DNA of 64,000 bases. Source: Novosphingobium sp. 18050 (GTDB taxonomy: Bacteria > Pseudomonadota > Alphaproteobacteria > Sphingomonadales > Sphingomonadaceae). Made by a program: the position numbers and the translations under genes. This document shows, piece after piece, positions 1 to 8,060 of this stretch. The stretch is from NCBI RefSeq assembly GCF_902706195.1, contig NZ_CACSJO010000001.1, positions 372,001-436,000 of the forward strand, read 5' to 3'. The notes beneath the pieces were generated by a model. The model saw only the letters and a program-made list of their open reading frames with translations, ran no database searches and was not told the DNA's origin. Every line of letters starts with the position of its first letter. Position 1 is the stretch's first letter.

Positions 1-13
1 CGGTGCTGAAATG

Positions 14-42
14 AAAAACCCCGCCAGTGGCGGGGTTTCTTT
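14..42 (-). terminator. Rho-independent terminator of the tRNA-Arg pair
   Basis: On the minus strand an 8-bp GC-rich stem (ACCCCGCC with GGCGGGGT) closes a 3-base loop and is followed by a run of Ts. It lies just downstream of the two minus-strand tRNA-Arg genes and would end their transcript. Confidence 0.8.
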
Positions 43-49
43 GTAATGG

Positions 50-126
50 TGGTGCACCCAGAGCGATTCGAACGCCCGACCCTCAGATTCGTAGTCTGAT
101 GCTCTATCCAGCTGAGCTATGGGTGC
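50..126 (-). tRNA. tRNA-Arg(ACG), copy 1
   Basis: A 77-nt cloverleaf with encoded CCA. The acceptor arm GCACCCA pairs with TGGGTGC, and the T arm contains GTTCGAATC. The anticodon loop CTACGAA carries ACG, which after A34-to-inosine editing by TadA reads CGU, CGC and CGA. It is identical in sequence to the copy at 180-256 and is probably cotranscribed with it, since only 53 bases separate them. Confidence 0.95.
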
Positions 127-179
127 ACAGTACCATTTTTCCAACACACAAAATGTACCGCAAACCCCAGAAGGGAAAG

Positions 180-256
180 TGGTGCACCCAGAGCGATTCG
201 AACGCCCGACCCTCAGATTCGTAGTCTGATGCTCTATCCAGCTGAGCTATGGGTGC
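180..256 (-). tRNA. tRNA-Arg(ACG), copy 2
   Basis: Same 77-nt sequence, ACG anticodon and encoded CCA as the copy at 50-126. It is the promoter-proximal member of the tandem pair, with a good promoter about 13 bases upstream of its 5' end. Confidence 0.95.
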
Positions 257-268
257 GTTGGAGGTGGC

Positions 269-297
269 CCTTTAGGAAGGGAATCGGATGCGGTCAA
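269..297 (-). promoter_or_regulatory. Sigma-70-type promoter of the tRNA-Arg pair
   Basis: Reading the minus strand, TTGACC (292-297) is followed by a 17-base spacer and TAAAGG (269-274). The predicted start near 262 would lie six bases before the tRNA 5' end. Spacing and position fit; the -10 match is moderate. Confidence 0.6.
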
Positions 298-330
298 CGC
301 CTATATCGCACCTTCCGTCAGGAAAATGCG

Positions 331-756
331 TTAGCCGGCGGAAAGGTAGCGCTTCAGCGCCTCGGCAAGCGGATAATCTAGAGGCGGCATCGACAGCGCA
401 GCGATCGCCCCCGGCGCCAGCCACGCCAGCTCGGCCGCCTCCAGGGCGCTCGGCACGCCCTGCCACGTGCGGCACGCATAAAGGAGTATGACCAGCGGGC
501 GTGACGGCCCTTTGCCGCCTTGCTTCACCGGCACCGTATGCCCGCTGGCAAAGCTTACCGCCTCCAGCGCGGGGATGTTCAGCGTAATGCCCAGTTCCTC
601 GGACAGTTCGCGGACAGCCGCCTGCTCAGGCGTTTCGCCCGGATCGACCTTGCCGCCGGGAAATTCCCATAAGCCGCCATGCACGGCCCCGAAATCGCGC
701 TGCTGCATAAGTACGGTGCCATCGCCTGCCGTAAGCGCCACGGCGACCACCAGCAT
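331..756 (-). CDS. MutT-type Nudix hydrolase (8-oxo-dGTP diphosphatase-like)
   Basis: Nudix-family pyrophosphohydrolase, 141 residues from the ATG at 756. The complete Nudix box is at residues 35-57: G35, E41, then REL-SEELGI at 49-57 with the metal-binding glutamates E53 and E54. The phrase LWEFPGG before the box is typical of MutT enzymes that remove oxidised dGTP from the nucleotide pool. An upstream in-frame TTG at 801 would add 15 residues; neither start has a clear ribosome binding site. The gene is single, convergent with the tRNA transcript and divergent from the pilin genes. The family is certain; the substrate is inferred. Confidence 0.85.
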   Translation of the reverse strand: MLVVAVALTAGDGTVLMQQRDFGAVHGGLWEFPGGKVDPGETPEQAAVRELSEELGITLNIPALEAVSFASGHTVPVKQGGKGPSRPLVILLYACRTWQGVPSALEAAELAWLAPGAIAALSMPPLDYPLAEALKRYLSAG

Positions 757-854
757 CGGTGTCGGAAAATCTTGCAGTCGAACCTCCAGCCTTAAAGGCA
801 ATTTAACGCACCGGTGCGATGCCGGCGTCCACTAGCGGGAATTATACGGTGAAC

Positions 855-1043
855 ATGCTGCTGCTGCGCATCCTATCAACGATCACGAAAAGCGAACGCG
901 GCACATCCTCGGTCGAATACGGGCTGATCCTCGCATTCATCGTCCTCATCGTCCTCATCGCCATCCAGGCAACGGCCACCCAGACCGTGCAGTTGTGGAC
1001 AGACGTTGCAGCGAAGTCCGCGGCAGCACAGGCGCAAAATTGA
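855..1043 (+). CDS. Flp/Fap-type pilin (first copy)
   Basis: A 62-residue class IVb prepilin. A short basic leader ends KSERG, followed by TSSVEYGLI and a long hydrophobic helix, the Flp signature. Cleavage by a TadV/CpaA-type peptidase is expected after that glycine, with the invariant Glu five residues later. The mature peptide would polymerise into a Tad pilus for surface attachment. The ATG at 855 gives a normal leader; in-frame codons back to 819 would lengthen it atypically. No other tad/cpa genes lie in the window, so the assembly machinery must be elsewhere. The C-terminal Ala/Gln-rich tail differs from the second copy. Confidence 0.85.
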   Translation: MLLLRILSTITKSERGTSSVEYGLILAFIVLIVLIAIQATATQTVQLWTDVAAKSAAAQAQN

Positions 1044-1182
1044 ACTCACCGCAAACACAGAACAATCTAGCTTAAACCTTTGTCAATCATTGCACTGTAA
1101 ATAACAAGCTGTCCAAGGCGCAGAAGAGAGACTGAAGCGAGGCGGACCGGGTACACTAGACTGCTTTATCAGGAGACAATTC

Positions 1183-1356
1183 ATGAAGTTTCTCGCCAAG
1201 CTGCGCCGTAACGAAAAGGGCGCCACTGCAATTGAGTACGGCCTGATCGCCGCTCTTATCGCAGTTGCCGCTATCGCCGCCATGCAGGGCATGGGTTCGC
1301 AGCTGATGTCGACCTTCAACAAGACTTCGTCGAAGATGTCTGAAGGCATCAAGTAA
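1183..1356 (+). CDS. Flp/Fap-type pilin (second copy)
   Basis: A 57-residue class IVb prepilin whose start at 1183 is set by an AGGAG ribosome binding site at 1171-1175. The leader ends RRNEKG, and the mature part begins ATAIEYGLIAAL with the conserved Glu-Tyr and a hydrophobic helix, closer to the canonical Flp1 type than the first copy. A strong terminator follows directly, so this is a short and probably highly expressed monocistronic unit. Two diverged pilins in tandem suggest a major and an alternative or minor subunit; that division of labour is inference. Confidence 0.92.
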   Translation: MKFLAKLRRNEKGATAIEYGLIAALIAVAAIAAMQGMGSQLMSTFNKTSSKMSEGIK

Positions 1357-1386
1357 TAGCCGATTACTGGCGATTACATGAATTCG

Positions 1387-1415
1387 AGGGCGGCAGGGAA
1401 ACCTGCCGCCCTTTT
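1387..1415 (+). terminator. Terminator after the second flp gene
   Basis: A perfect 11-bp stem (AGGGCGGCAGG with its complement) closes a GAAA loop and is followed by TTTT. It lies 30 bases past the pilin stop and may also serve the convergent protease gene. Confidence 0.85.
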
Positions 1416-1461
1416 CGTTTGCCTGCCACACATTCATTGAACGCCGGAAAACCGCGCCTGC

Positions 1462-2967
1462 TCAGTAGGTAACGAGCTTCACCTTCTGGCCCGGCGTCAG
1501 TTTCGAATCCGCCTGAAGCCCGTTCAGCACCAGAAAACGGTCCGCCCGCGCGTCGGAATAAGCCATTTTCGCCGCCAAAGACTGCACGGTGTCGCCTGCC
1601 TTTACAGTAACCACATCGAGCAAACGGGGCTTCACACTGCCGGCATCAGCGGCGGAAATGCGCCGCAGCGAGCGGAACATCGGGGTAAAGACGTCTGCCC
1701 CTCCCTGCTGCGCCAGCGCCACGAAGTGATAGGCCCGCCCGTTTCCGAAGTCGTAGGCGAAGACCACCACGTCGACCGTGCCGCTCGAAGACTGTACCCG
1801 CGCCGTCCCGTAGGCAGCCGGAATGCCGTTCACCGTCGTCTTCTCGATGGCGGTGGGCGTAATTCGCGCCTGATTCGATTCGGTTAGCCCGGCGAAGACC
1901 GTGCCGATGTACGAATCGAGAGTCCCGCTGAGCTTCCCGCCGGAAAATTGCGCCTTGCCCGAAGTTCCGGTGATCGACACCGAACTGGTGCCGTTGACCA
2001 TGAAGAAGCCATCGGGCGCATCGAAGGCGAAACGCAGCACCGGATGCGTGTACTTGCGGCCGTCGACCACACCCTGCTTGGGATCGTCGCCATAGACCAG
2101 ACCGTCGATTCGGGTGAGGAACGCATCGCGATTCGTCGTGCCCGTCGCCGAATTGCCGGCATACGTCATCGCCGTGCGCACGCGTGACGCGGGATCGGGG
2201 TGGGTGGAGGCCCATTCCGGGGTCTCGCTTGTTCCGCCGCGCAGCTGCGCTTCCAGGGCATTCTGCCGCGCCAGGCTTTCCAGCACTGTCGCCATGGACC
2301 GTGGATCGTAGCCCGCGCGCTTCAGGTAGGTAATGCCCAGCTGGTCCGCCTGCAGTTCCTGCGAGCGCGAGAACTTGAGCGTCAGCAGCTGTGAGCCTTG
2401 CGAAAAGACCTTCTGGCCAAGCTGCCCGAAGGCATTGTCGCCCAGCACCGCCCCTGCAAGCACGGAGCCGAGAAGGCCGATGATCTGGTTGCGCTGCGCC
2501 GCTTTCTGCCGCTGCGCCGAATGACGCGCGGCAACGTGGCCGACCTCATGCCCCAGCACGCCGGCGAGTTCCGCCTCGTTGTTCATCAGCGCGGTCAGCT
2601 GGCGCGTCACGTAGACATACCCGCCGGGAATGGCGAAAGCGTTGTTCACCGGCGAATTGAGCAGCGTCACCGTGAAGTCGCCGGCCGTGTTCGACAGTCC
2701 CGACTGCAGCGCGATCTTCTTGCCGACCTGCTCGACATAGCTGGCCTGCGTACCCGTGACCGCTCCGCCAAACTCGGCCAGCAGTTCCGGGTGGGCCTTG
2801 GCGCCCTGCGCCTTGTCGGTAGCACTGATGGCATAAACTTTGGCTGCCTTGGCAGCCTGCGCATCCAGCGGTGCCGGTCCCGTCAGCGTAACCAGCAGGC
2901 CCAACGCGCCCAGCGCCGTAGCCCCGCGCAGCACTGTTTTCGAGGCTCGTTTCGAATTGATGGCCAT
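1462..2967 (-). CDS. M48-family zinc metalloprotease with C-terminal LysM domain
   Basis: A 501-residue exported protease. An N-terminal signal-like helix spans residues 12-36. The M48 zinc site is HEVGH at 140-144, with the third ligand Glu204 in QELQAD. A LysM peptidoglycan-binding module is at roughly 450-499. It resembles BepA/YfgC-type periplasmic proteases that degrade misassembled outer-membrane proteins. The ATG at 2967 is preceded by a purine-rich AGGGAAG and yields the signal peptide; the frame stays open upstream into xerD but that extension is not protein-like. It lies downstream of xerD on the same strand, 100 bases away. Family assignment is firm; the envelope quality-control role is inferred. 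Confidence 0.9.
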   Translation of the reverse strand: MAINSKRASKTVLRGATALGALGLLVTLTGPAPLDAQAAKAAKVYAISATDKAQGAKAHPELLAEFGGAVTGTQASYVEQVGKKIALQSGLSNTAGDFTVTLLNSPVNNAFAIPGGYVYVTRQLTALMNNEAELAGVLGHEVGHVAARHSAQRQKAAQRNQIIGLLGSVLAGAVLGDNAFGQLGQKVFSQGSQLLTLKFSRSQELQADQLGITYLKRAGYDPRSMATVLESLARQNALEAQLRGGTSETPEWASTHPDPASRVRTAMTYAGNSATGTTNRDAFLTRIDGLVYGDDPKQGVVDGRKYTHPVLRFAFDAPDGFFMVNGTSSVSITGTSGKAQFSGGKLSGTLDSYIGTVFAGLTESNQARITPTAIEKTTVNGIPAAYGTARVQSSSGTVDVVVFAYDFGNGRAYHFVALAQQGGADVFTPMFRSLRRISAADAGSVKPRLLDVVTVKAGDTVQSLAAKMAYSDARADRFLVLNGLQADSKLTPGQKVKLVTY

Positions 2968-3067
2968 GTCGCTTCCCTTCCCTGCACGAAACGTCGCCGT
3001 TTCGCGTTGGCTCTCAAGTATTCTTCCCATGTCGAGGAACGAGGCGACAGATGCCTTGTTCCGCCCC

Positions 3068-3955
3068 CTACCGCGCCGTGCCGCCCGCCAGCGGATGGCG
3101 CGAATTGACCAACGCGACCAATCGCGCGCTGTCGACATGGGTGTAGATCTGGGTCGTCGCGATATCCGCGTGGCCCAGCAGCATCTGCAACACGCGAAGA
3201 TCCGCCCCGCCTTCCAGCAGGTGCGTGGCGAAGGCATGACGCAGCACGTGCGGCGAAACACGCTCGGGATCGATCCCGGACCGCGCCGCCAGTGCCCGCA
3301 GCAATTGGAACAGCCGCACCCGGGTCAGGTGACCGCTCGCCCCGCTCGACGGGAACAGGTACCGCGAGGTGCCCTTGCGCACCAAAAGCCAGCGCGACAA
3401 AACGGCCCGCGCGCGGGTGCTCACCGGCACCATGCGCTGCTGCCCGCCCTTGCCGGTGACGTAGAGGAAAGGCGCATCGCGCGGCACCGCAGTCAGCGGC
3501 AGCGACACCAGCTCCGTCGCACGCAGACCCGAACCATAGAGCATTTCGAGCAGCGCCAGCAGCCGCACGGCATCGGGGCGTTCACTGACCGCATCCTCGT
3601 CGGCGGTGGCGAGGAAACGCTCCACCTCCTCATGGCTGAGCAGGCGCGGCAGAGGCCGGCGGGTCCGCGGGCGCGGCAAAGCGGGCGATGGATCGTCGGC
3701 GCGCAGACCTTCGTCGATCAGGAAACCGTAGAACTGGCGCAAAGCCGAACAGCGCCGCGCAAGACTGGAGGCTGCAAGCTGACTCCACGCCGAACCGAGC
3801 CGTTCCAGCTCGTCAGGCTGCGCCGCCGCGACATCGCCAAGCACTTCGCGCGCCGCTTCCAGATCGCGGCGATAGGCGGCCAGAGTGTTCGCCGCCGCGC
3901 CGCGCTCGGCGGCCAGCATGGCAAGAAAGCGTTCGGGGAGATCCTCTCCCGTCAC
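3068..3955 (-). CDS. xerD: Site-specific tyrosine recombinase XerD
   Basis: A 295-residue tyrosine recombinase with an N-terminal SAM-like core-binding domain (about 1-90) and a C-terminal catalytic domain. All catalytic residues are present: Arg145, Lys169, His236 and Arg239 in HVLRH, His262 in LGH, and the nucleophile Tyr271. Length and motifs fit the chromosome-dimer-resolving Xer pair acting at dif with FtsK, rather than a phage integrase. It starts four bases after the end of the upstream unknown gene, so the two are likely cotranscribed. Flanking housekeeping genes (aroK, M48 protease) also argue against a mobile element. XerC versus XerD is judged from overall style and not proven. Confidence 0.87.
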   Translation of the reverse strand: MTGEDLPERFLAMLAAERGAAANTLAAYRRDLEAAREVLGDVAAAQPDELERLGSAWSQLAASSLARRCSALRQFYGFLIDEGLRADDPSPALPRPRTRRPLPRLLSHEEVERFLATADEDAVSERPDAVRLLALLEMLYGSGLRATELVSLPLTAVPRDAPFLYVTGKGGQQRMVPVSTRARAVLSRWLLVRKGTSRYLFPSSGASGHLTRVRLFQLLRALAARSGIDPERVSPHVLRHAFATHLLEGGADLRVLQMLLGHADIATTQIYTHVDSARLVALVNSRHPLAGGTAR

Positions 3956-3959
3956 TCGT

Positions 3960-5828
3960 TCAGACCCGCGCCACCGCTTCGGCAGCGATCATCCGGGCTT
4001 CGGCATCGAGACCGACTTCGCGCAGGGCCGAGACGATGTGGAACAGGAAGCGCGGCGTCATGCGCTGCCAGTCGTCGCCCTGCATGCCGAATCCGGCGAG
4101 CAGTACCACGCTGGCGGCATCGCCGCGCCGCGCCGCACTGTCGATCGCCTGGGTCCAGCGGGTGGTTCCGCCGATGCTGGCACCGGTTTCGCCCGAAACA
4201 CGCTCCGCCTCCCCGCCGTCTATCCGGCCGAGGCCCGCGAGCCCCGCAACGAGGAAGGCCGACCGGCGCTTGTTCACGCTGTCATCGTCGTCGACATAAG
4301 TGCTGACCGTACCCGAATCGACCGTCGGTCCACGCCCTGGCGCTGCCAGGACCAGCATCCCCCAGCCGCGCGAACCGGCATTGACCACATTGGCCCAGCG
4401 CAGTGCATTGGCATCGTAACCCGCCGCCAGCATCGAGGCGATCAGCGATGGCGCGCTGTCAGCCAGCGCCGCGCTGGGCGCCATGCGCGCAGCGGCAGCG
4501 GCCGTCAGCACTTCGCGCGAATACTTCAGCGGCCCGCTGACGTTCCACAGCGCCTGCATCGCTGCAAGGCGCGCAGCCGGGTCTTCCTGAGTATAGGCAT
4601 CACGCAGGGATTCGGCCCGGTCCTGCCATTCGCCGGTCACGTCCGGATCGGCGTATATCTGCGAATAGAGGTCGACCATCGCCGCATTCGACAGCACGCC
4701 CGCCGCCGCAGCGCGGTCCGCCGCCGCGGCACGGCGGGCAAGGCCCACCATTGGCGCCAGTGCGGTGACATAGTCATAGGACGGCCCCGCGCTCGCCATC
4801 AGCGTAGCAGGCGGCTCCAGCCCGACACCGATCGCAAGGCCATAGCGCCAGGACGTCAGACCGGTAACCTTGTCCCACTCGATCGTCACTGCTCGGCGAG
4901 ACTTGCCGGCGGCGCCCGCGTATTTCTGCGCGAGCAGCATGTCGATCTGGTCCATCGTCCCGCGATTGCGGTCACGCTCCAGCCGCGAGATCGAGGCAGT
5001 GCTGTTGCCCCGGAAAGCATCGCAGATGGTGCGGGTGACGCCCCAGGCGGGGTCTTCGCGCAGCGAACCCTGCGTCGCCATGACAGGGCACATGCCGGTG
5101 AAGTCGGCGTTTTTCGAATAGACGTCGAGCACTACCGCGCCGATAGCCGGGTTGTAGTCTGCGATATCCATGTCCTGCAGGACGGCACGCGCGGCATCGG
5201 TTTCGCCCATGCGCAGCAGCAGCGAGACGCGCAGCGCCAGGAAATCCTGCGCGCTCATCCCGCGCGGCGGCTGCAGACGCGAAGCCAGTGCGCGGCGCAG
5301 CAGGATGTGTCCCCAGCGCGAAACGAGCGCACCGCGGTTACCCGAAAGCGCGACCTGGATGAGGCGGCCGTTCTGGATTGCCAGCGAATCGAGAGCCAAG
5401 CCGCCCTCGTCCTCGCCCAGCAAGCCGGCCTCGTTGACCGAACGGCGCGCCTGCGGCGGCATGTCGATCACGATCTTGCTGCCAAGCAGCGCCTCGAAAT
5501 CCTCCGGCGACATGCGCGCCAGTTCGTCGAGCGTGGGCACGCGCGTCAGCGTCCCCTGATCCGGGGCCGGCTCCAGCGCCGTGGTTTGCGGCGTACCGGT
5601 GGGGACTGCCTGCACCACCGGCGTCGAGACCGCACGCGGTGCCGACGACGGCGCGCTGCCGGGCACCACCGGGCGCGGCGCTGCAGGGCGCGGCGCGGCG
5701 GTTCGCGAAGCTGTCGGCGCCGGCTCGTCGAACATCTTGGGAAGCAGCGATTCGGGCGCGTCCTGCGCCGCGACCCAGACCGAGGTCAGCGCCAGCGCGG
5801 CGCCTGCGAGAAGGTAGACCGCCCTCAT
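3960..5828 (-). CDS. Exported alpha-helical protein of unknown function
   Basis: A 622-residue protein I cannot assign to a named family. It begins with a classic signal peptide (MRAVYLLAGAALALTSVWVAAQ), then a Pro/Ala-rich linker at about 30-85, then a long Ala-rich, mostly helical region resembling solenoid repeats without a clear TPR consensus. The ATG at 5828 overlaps the stop of the small upstream gene (ATGA), so the start is well supported. It sits between xerD and the divergent aroK. Likely periplasmic. The neighbourhood gives no firm clue to its role. Confidence 0.75.
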   Translation of the reverse strand: MRAVYLLAGAALALTSVWVAAQDAPESLLPKMFDEPAPTASRTAAPRPAAPRPVVPGSAPSSAPRAVSTPVVQAVPTGTPQTTALEPAPDQGTLTRVPTLDELARMSPEDFEALLGSKIVIDMPPQARRSVNEAGLLGEDEGGLALDSLAIQNGRLIQVALSGNRGALVSRWGHILLRRALASRLQPPRGMSAQDFLALRVSLLLRMGETDAARAVLQDMDIADYNPAIGAVVLDVYSKNADFTGMCPVMATQGSLREDPAWGVTRTICDAFRGNSTASISRLERDRNRGTMDQIDMLLAQKYAGAAGKSRRAVTIEWDKVTGLTSWRYGLAIGVGLEPPATLMASAGPSYDYVTALAPMVGLARRAAAADRAAAAGVLSNAAMVDLYSQIYADPDVTGEWQDRAESLRDAYTQEDPAARLAAMQALWNVSGPLKYSREVLTAAAAARMAPSAALADSAPSLIASMLAAGYDANALRWANVVNAGSRGWGMLVLAAPGRGPTVDSGTVSTYVDDDDSVNKRRSAFLVAGLAGLGRIDGGEAERVSGETGASIGGTTRWTQAIDSAARRGDAASVVLLAGFGMQGDDWQRMTPRFLFHIVSALREVGLDAEARMIAAEAVARV

Positions 5829-5974
5829 TTCGCAAGCTCCGGCAGGGGAACGGAAATAGTCTGGTCCGCCACGGGCTGGACGCCCGCATCCCTCCATGCG
5901 GCAACGCCCAGGGCAACCACGGCGAGCGGAACGGCGATGGCGATTGCTCCTGCAAGCCTGCGCCTGCGCTTCAT
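5825..5974 (-). CDS. Small single-pass membrane protein, 49 aa
   Basis: A short gene encoding a positively charged start (MKRRRRLAG), one hydrophobic segment at about residues 8-27, and a short polar tail ending ELAK. Its TGA overlaps the ATG of the 622-residue exported protein (ATGA), typical of translational coupling. Divergent from aroK across about 80 bases. The N-in/C-out topology suggests an inner-membrane peptide or signal anchor. No family recognised. Support comes from the coupling, charge pattern and hydrophobic segment. Confidence 0.55.
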   Translation of the reverse strand: MKRRRRLAGAIAIAVPLAVVALGVAAWRDAGVQPVADQTISVPLPELAK

Positions 5975-6056
5975 GATCGTCACTCGTCTTCCTTCATCAT
6001 GCCCGATCTTAACCGTGCTTGCGCTGCGACCTAGCGCAACTATAGGCGGTCGGGCA

Positions 6057-6644
6057 ATGGACGTTCAACAGACCCGGTTTTCCGCGCAGGAAATTGCGGC
6101 GCTCGCCCGCCGTATCGACCGCCCGATCGTGCTGGTAGGCATGATGGGCGTCGGCAAGTCGAGCGTGGGCAAACGGCTCGCCACCCTGATCGACTGCCCC
6201 TTCGTCGATGCCGACGACGAGATCGAGCGTTCGGCGCAGATGACGATCCCCGAAATCTTCGACACTTACGGCGAAGACTATTTCCGCGACGGCGAGCGCC
6301 GGGTGATCACCCGCCTCGTCACCGAGCGCGCGAATGCGGGCAAGCCGCGAATCGTGATCGCCACCGGCGGCGGTGCCTTCTGCAATGCCGAAACCCGCGC
6401 GCTGATCCTCGACAAGGCGATCACCATCTGGCTCGACAGCGAAGTCGATACCCTGGTCGAGCGTACCGCGCGCAAGGAAAACCGCCCGCTGCTGCGCGAC
6501 GGTGATCCTCGTGAAATCCTCGGCCGCCTGCGCGATGAACGCGCGCCGCATTACGCCCAGGCACCTATTCACGTGACGAGTGGCAGCGGGCCGCACGTCC
6601 AGACGATCAACAAGGTTCTCCAGGGAATTTCGCAATGGCTGTGA
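6057..6644 (+). CDS. aroK: Shikimate kinase
   Basis: A 195-residue cytosolic kinase that phosphorylates shikimate to shikimate-3-phosphate using ATP. The Walker A motif GMMGVGKS is at residues 28-35, the substrate-site Asp in the DADDEIE segment near 51-57, and the GGG substrate loop at 104-106; Arg residues of the lid (RKENRPLL) follow. The ATG at 6057 gives about 25 residues before the P-loop, normal for sphingomonads. The end overlaps aroB by 10 bases, so the two form an operon for successive parts of the chorismate pathway. A much longer open frame upstream is antisense to real genes and is not part of this protein. Confidence 0.95.
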   Translation: MDVQQTRFSAQEIAALARRIDRPIVLVGMMGVGKSSVGKRLATLIDCPFVDADDEIERSAQMTIPEIFDTYGEDYFRDGERRVITRLVTERANAGKPRIVIATGGGAFCNAETRALILDKAITIWLDSEVDTLVERTARKENRPLLRDGDPREILGRLRDERAPHYAQAPIHVTSGSGPHVQTINKVLQGISQWL

Positions 6645-7747
6645 TCCCCGTCGATATCGCATCGCGCCCTTACGAAGTGCGCGTGGCCGCTGGCCTGCTG
6701 GCCGAACTTGTGCCCAATTGCCGGGGCAGACTGCGCAAGCGCGGCGTACCGATCATCACCGATTCCAACGTCCACGCCGCCTGGGGCGCTGTGGTCGAGG
6801 CATCCTTGCGCGATAATGGCCACGAACCGCACTGGCGCATCCTGCCCCCCGGCGAAAAGACCAAGTCGTGGGAAGAACTGGCCGCCACGGTGAACTGGCT
6901 GCTGGCCCTTGAAGTGGAGCGCGGCGACCATATCATCGCGCTGGGCGGCGGCGTCATCGGCGACCTCACCGGTTTTTGCGCCTCCGTGCTGAAGCGCGGC
7001 TGCCACTTCATCCAGGTGCCGACGACCTTGCTTGCGCAGGTCGATTCGAGCGTCGGCGGCAAGACCGCTATCAATACTCCTGCCGGCAAGAACCTCGTCG
7101 GAGCCTTCCATCAGCCTTCGCTGGTGCTGGCCGACCTTTCGGTGCTGGATACCCTGCCGACGCGCGAACTGCTCGCGGGCTATGCCGAAGTAGTGAAGTA
7201 CGGCCTGATCGACGATGCCGATTTCTTCGGCTGGTGCGATGCCAATGCCGCAAAGATGATCGCTGGTGACGGCGCCCTTCGCGAATATGCGGTTGCCCAT
7301 TCGGTGGCGTCCAAGGCTCGCATCGTCGCCGAGGACGAGTTCGAGACGACGGGCCGCCGCGCCCTGCTCAACCTCGGCCACACGTTCGGCCACGCGCTGG
7401 AAGCCGAAACCGGTTTCTCTTCGCGCCTGCTGCACGGCGAGGGCGTGGCGCTGGGCATGGTTCTGGCCGCACGCTACTCCGCCCGTCGCGAACTGATGCC
7501 GCACGCCACGGCAGAGCACGTCGCCCGGCATATTGCCGAAATAGGCCTCCCCGCAAGCCTTCCCGCCCTCGGCATGGACTGCGACGGCGCCGGCCTGGTG
7601 CGGCACATGCTGCACGACAAGAAGATGGACGCCGGCACCCTGCCCTTCCTGCTGCTCAAGGGCATCGGCCAGACCTATCTCGACAAGCAAGTCTCGCTGG
7701 ACGACGTCGCCGCTTTCCTCGACGAGGAACTGGCGCGCCCGGCCTGA
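6635..7747 (+). CDS. aroB: 3-dehydroquinate synthase
   Basis: A 370-residue NAD- and metal-dependent enzyme converting DAHP to 3-dehydroquinate, the second shikimate-pathway step. Visible family motifs are the dinucleotide-binding GGGVIGDLTGF, the SSVGGKTAIN stretch, the metal-site region around the YAEVVKYG helix, and the His-rich LNLGHTFGHA segment. Length is typical. It overlaps aroK by 10 bases and is probably translated by coupling. No U-tract terminator follows; instead a hairpin-rich non-coding stretch separates it from the transporter gene. Confidence 0.96.
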   Translation: MAVIPVDIASRPYEVRVAAGLLAELVPNCRGRLRKRGVPIITDSNVHAAWGAVVEASLRDNGHEPHWRILPPGEKTKSWEELAATVNWLLALEVERGDHIIALGGGVIGDLTGFCASVLKRGCHFIQVPTTLLAQVDSSVGGKTAINTPAGKNLVGAFHQPSLVLADLSVLDTLPTRELLAGYAEVVKYGLIDDADFFGWCDANAAKMIAGDGALREYAVAHSVASKARIVAEDEFETTGRRALLNLGHTFGHALEAETGFSSRLLHGEGVALGMVLAARYSARRELMPHATAEHVARHIAEIGLPASLPALGMDCDGAGLVRHMLHDKKMDAGTLPFLLLKGIGQTYLDKQVSLDDVAAFLDEELARPA

Positions 7748-7773
7748 ACCGCAGCAAAGCGGCGCGCCGTTGC

Positions 7774-7941
7774 CTGAGGGCGACGGGTGCCCTCAGTGCG
7801 GGAACGCCATTCGGCCCATGCCCGTTCCTTGTATGGGTTCCTCGATTCTGTCGCGTTACAGCACGGCCGGGGGGCCGTTACGCTCCGCGTGAATCCCCCG
7901 GAGCGTACCGGAGGCGGCAGGCTTTGTCGGGGTCTGCCGCC
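7774..7941 (+). other. Hairpin-rich intergenic block between aroB and the POT transporter
   Basis: The 313-base gap 7748-8060 has no convincing gene but packs inverted repeats: CTGAGGGC at 7774-7781 with 7789-7796; ACGGCC at 7863-7868 with 7873-7878; ACGCTCCG at 7880-7887 with 7899-7906; GGCGGCAG at 7913-7920 with 7934-7941. GGAACG near 7801 can pair with CGTTCC, and CCCAT can alternatively pair with ATGGG, giving competing folds. None has a U-tract. It could be a structured 5' leader of the transporter mRNA, an aroB 3' UTR or a small RNA. Strand is assumed from the flanking genes. No known riboswitch was recognised. Confidence 0.4.
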
Positions 7942-8060
7942 TTACCGGTGCGGGTCATATCGAAAATTGACGGCATTACATCGACGTGACATTGCTCGCC
8001 CACGCACCGCGATTGCGCATCGCGACAAGATAATTACGGGCCGAGAAAGTCACCTCATCC

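Noticed and set aside
3068..3955. Tyrosine recombinase as an integrase marking an island
   Set aside because: Length, motifs and housekeeping neighbours fit XerD. No attachment site, direct repeats or tRNA scar are next to it.
3885..6056. A long open frame antisense to xerD and the 622-residue gene, continuous with aroK
   Set aside because: It has low-complexity Arg/His/Ala-rich composition typical of antisense frames in GC-rich DNA. Family alignment places the aroK start at 6057.
7774..7941. 6S RNA
   Set aside because: No central-bubble architecture with long closing stem is evident, and the usual zapA/5-FCL neighbourhood is absent.
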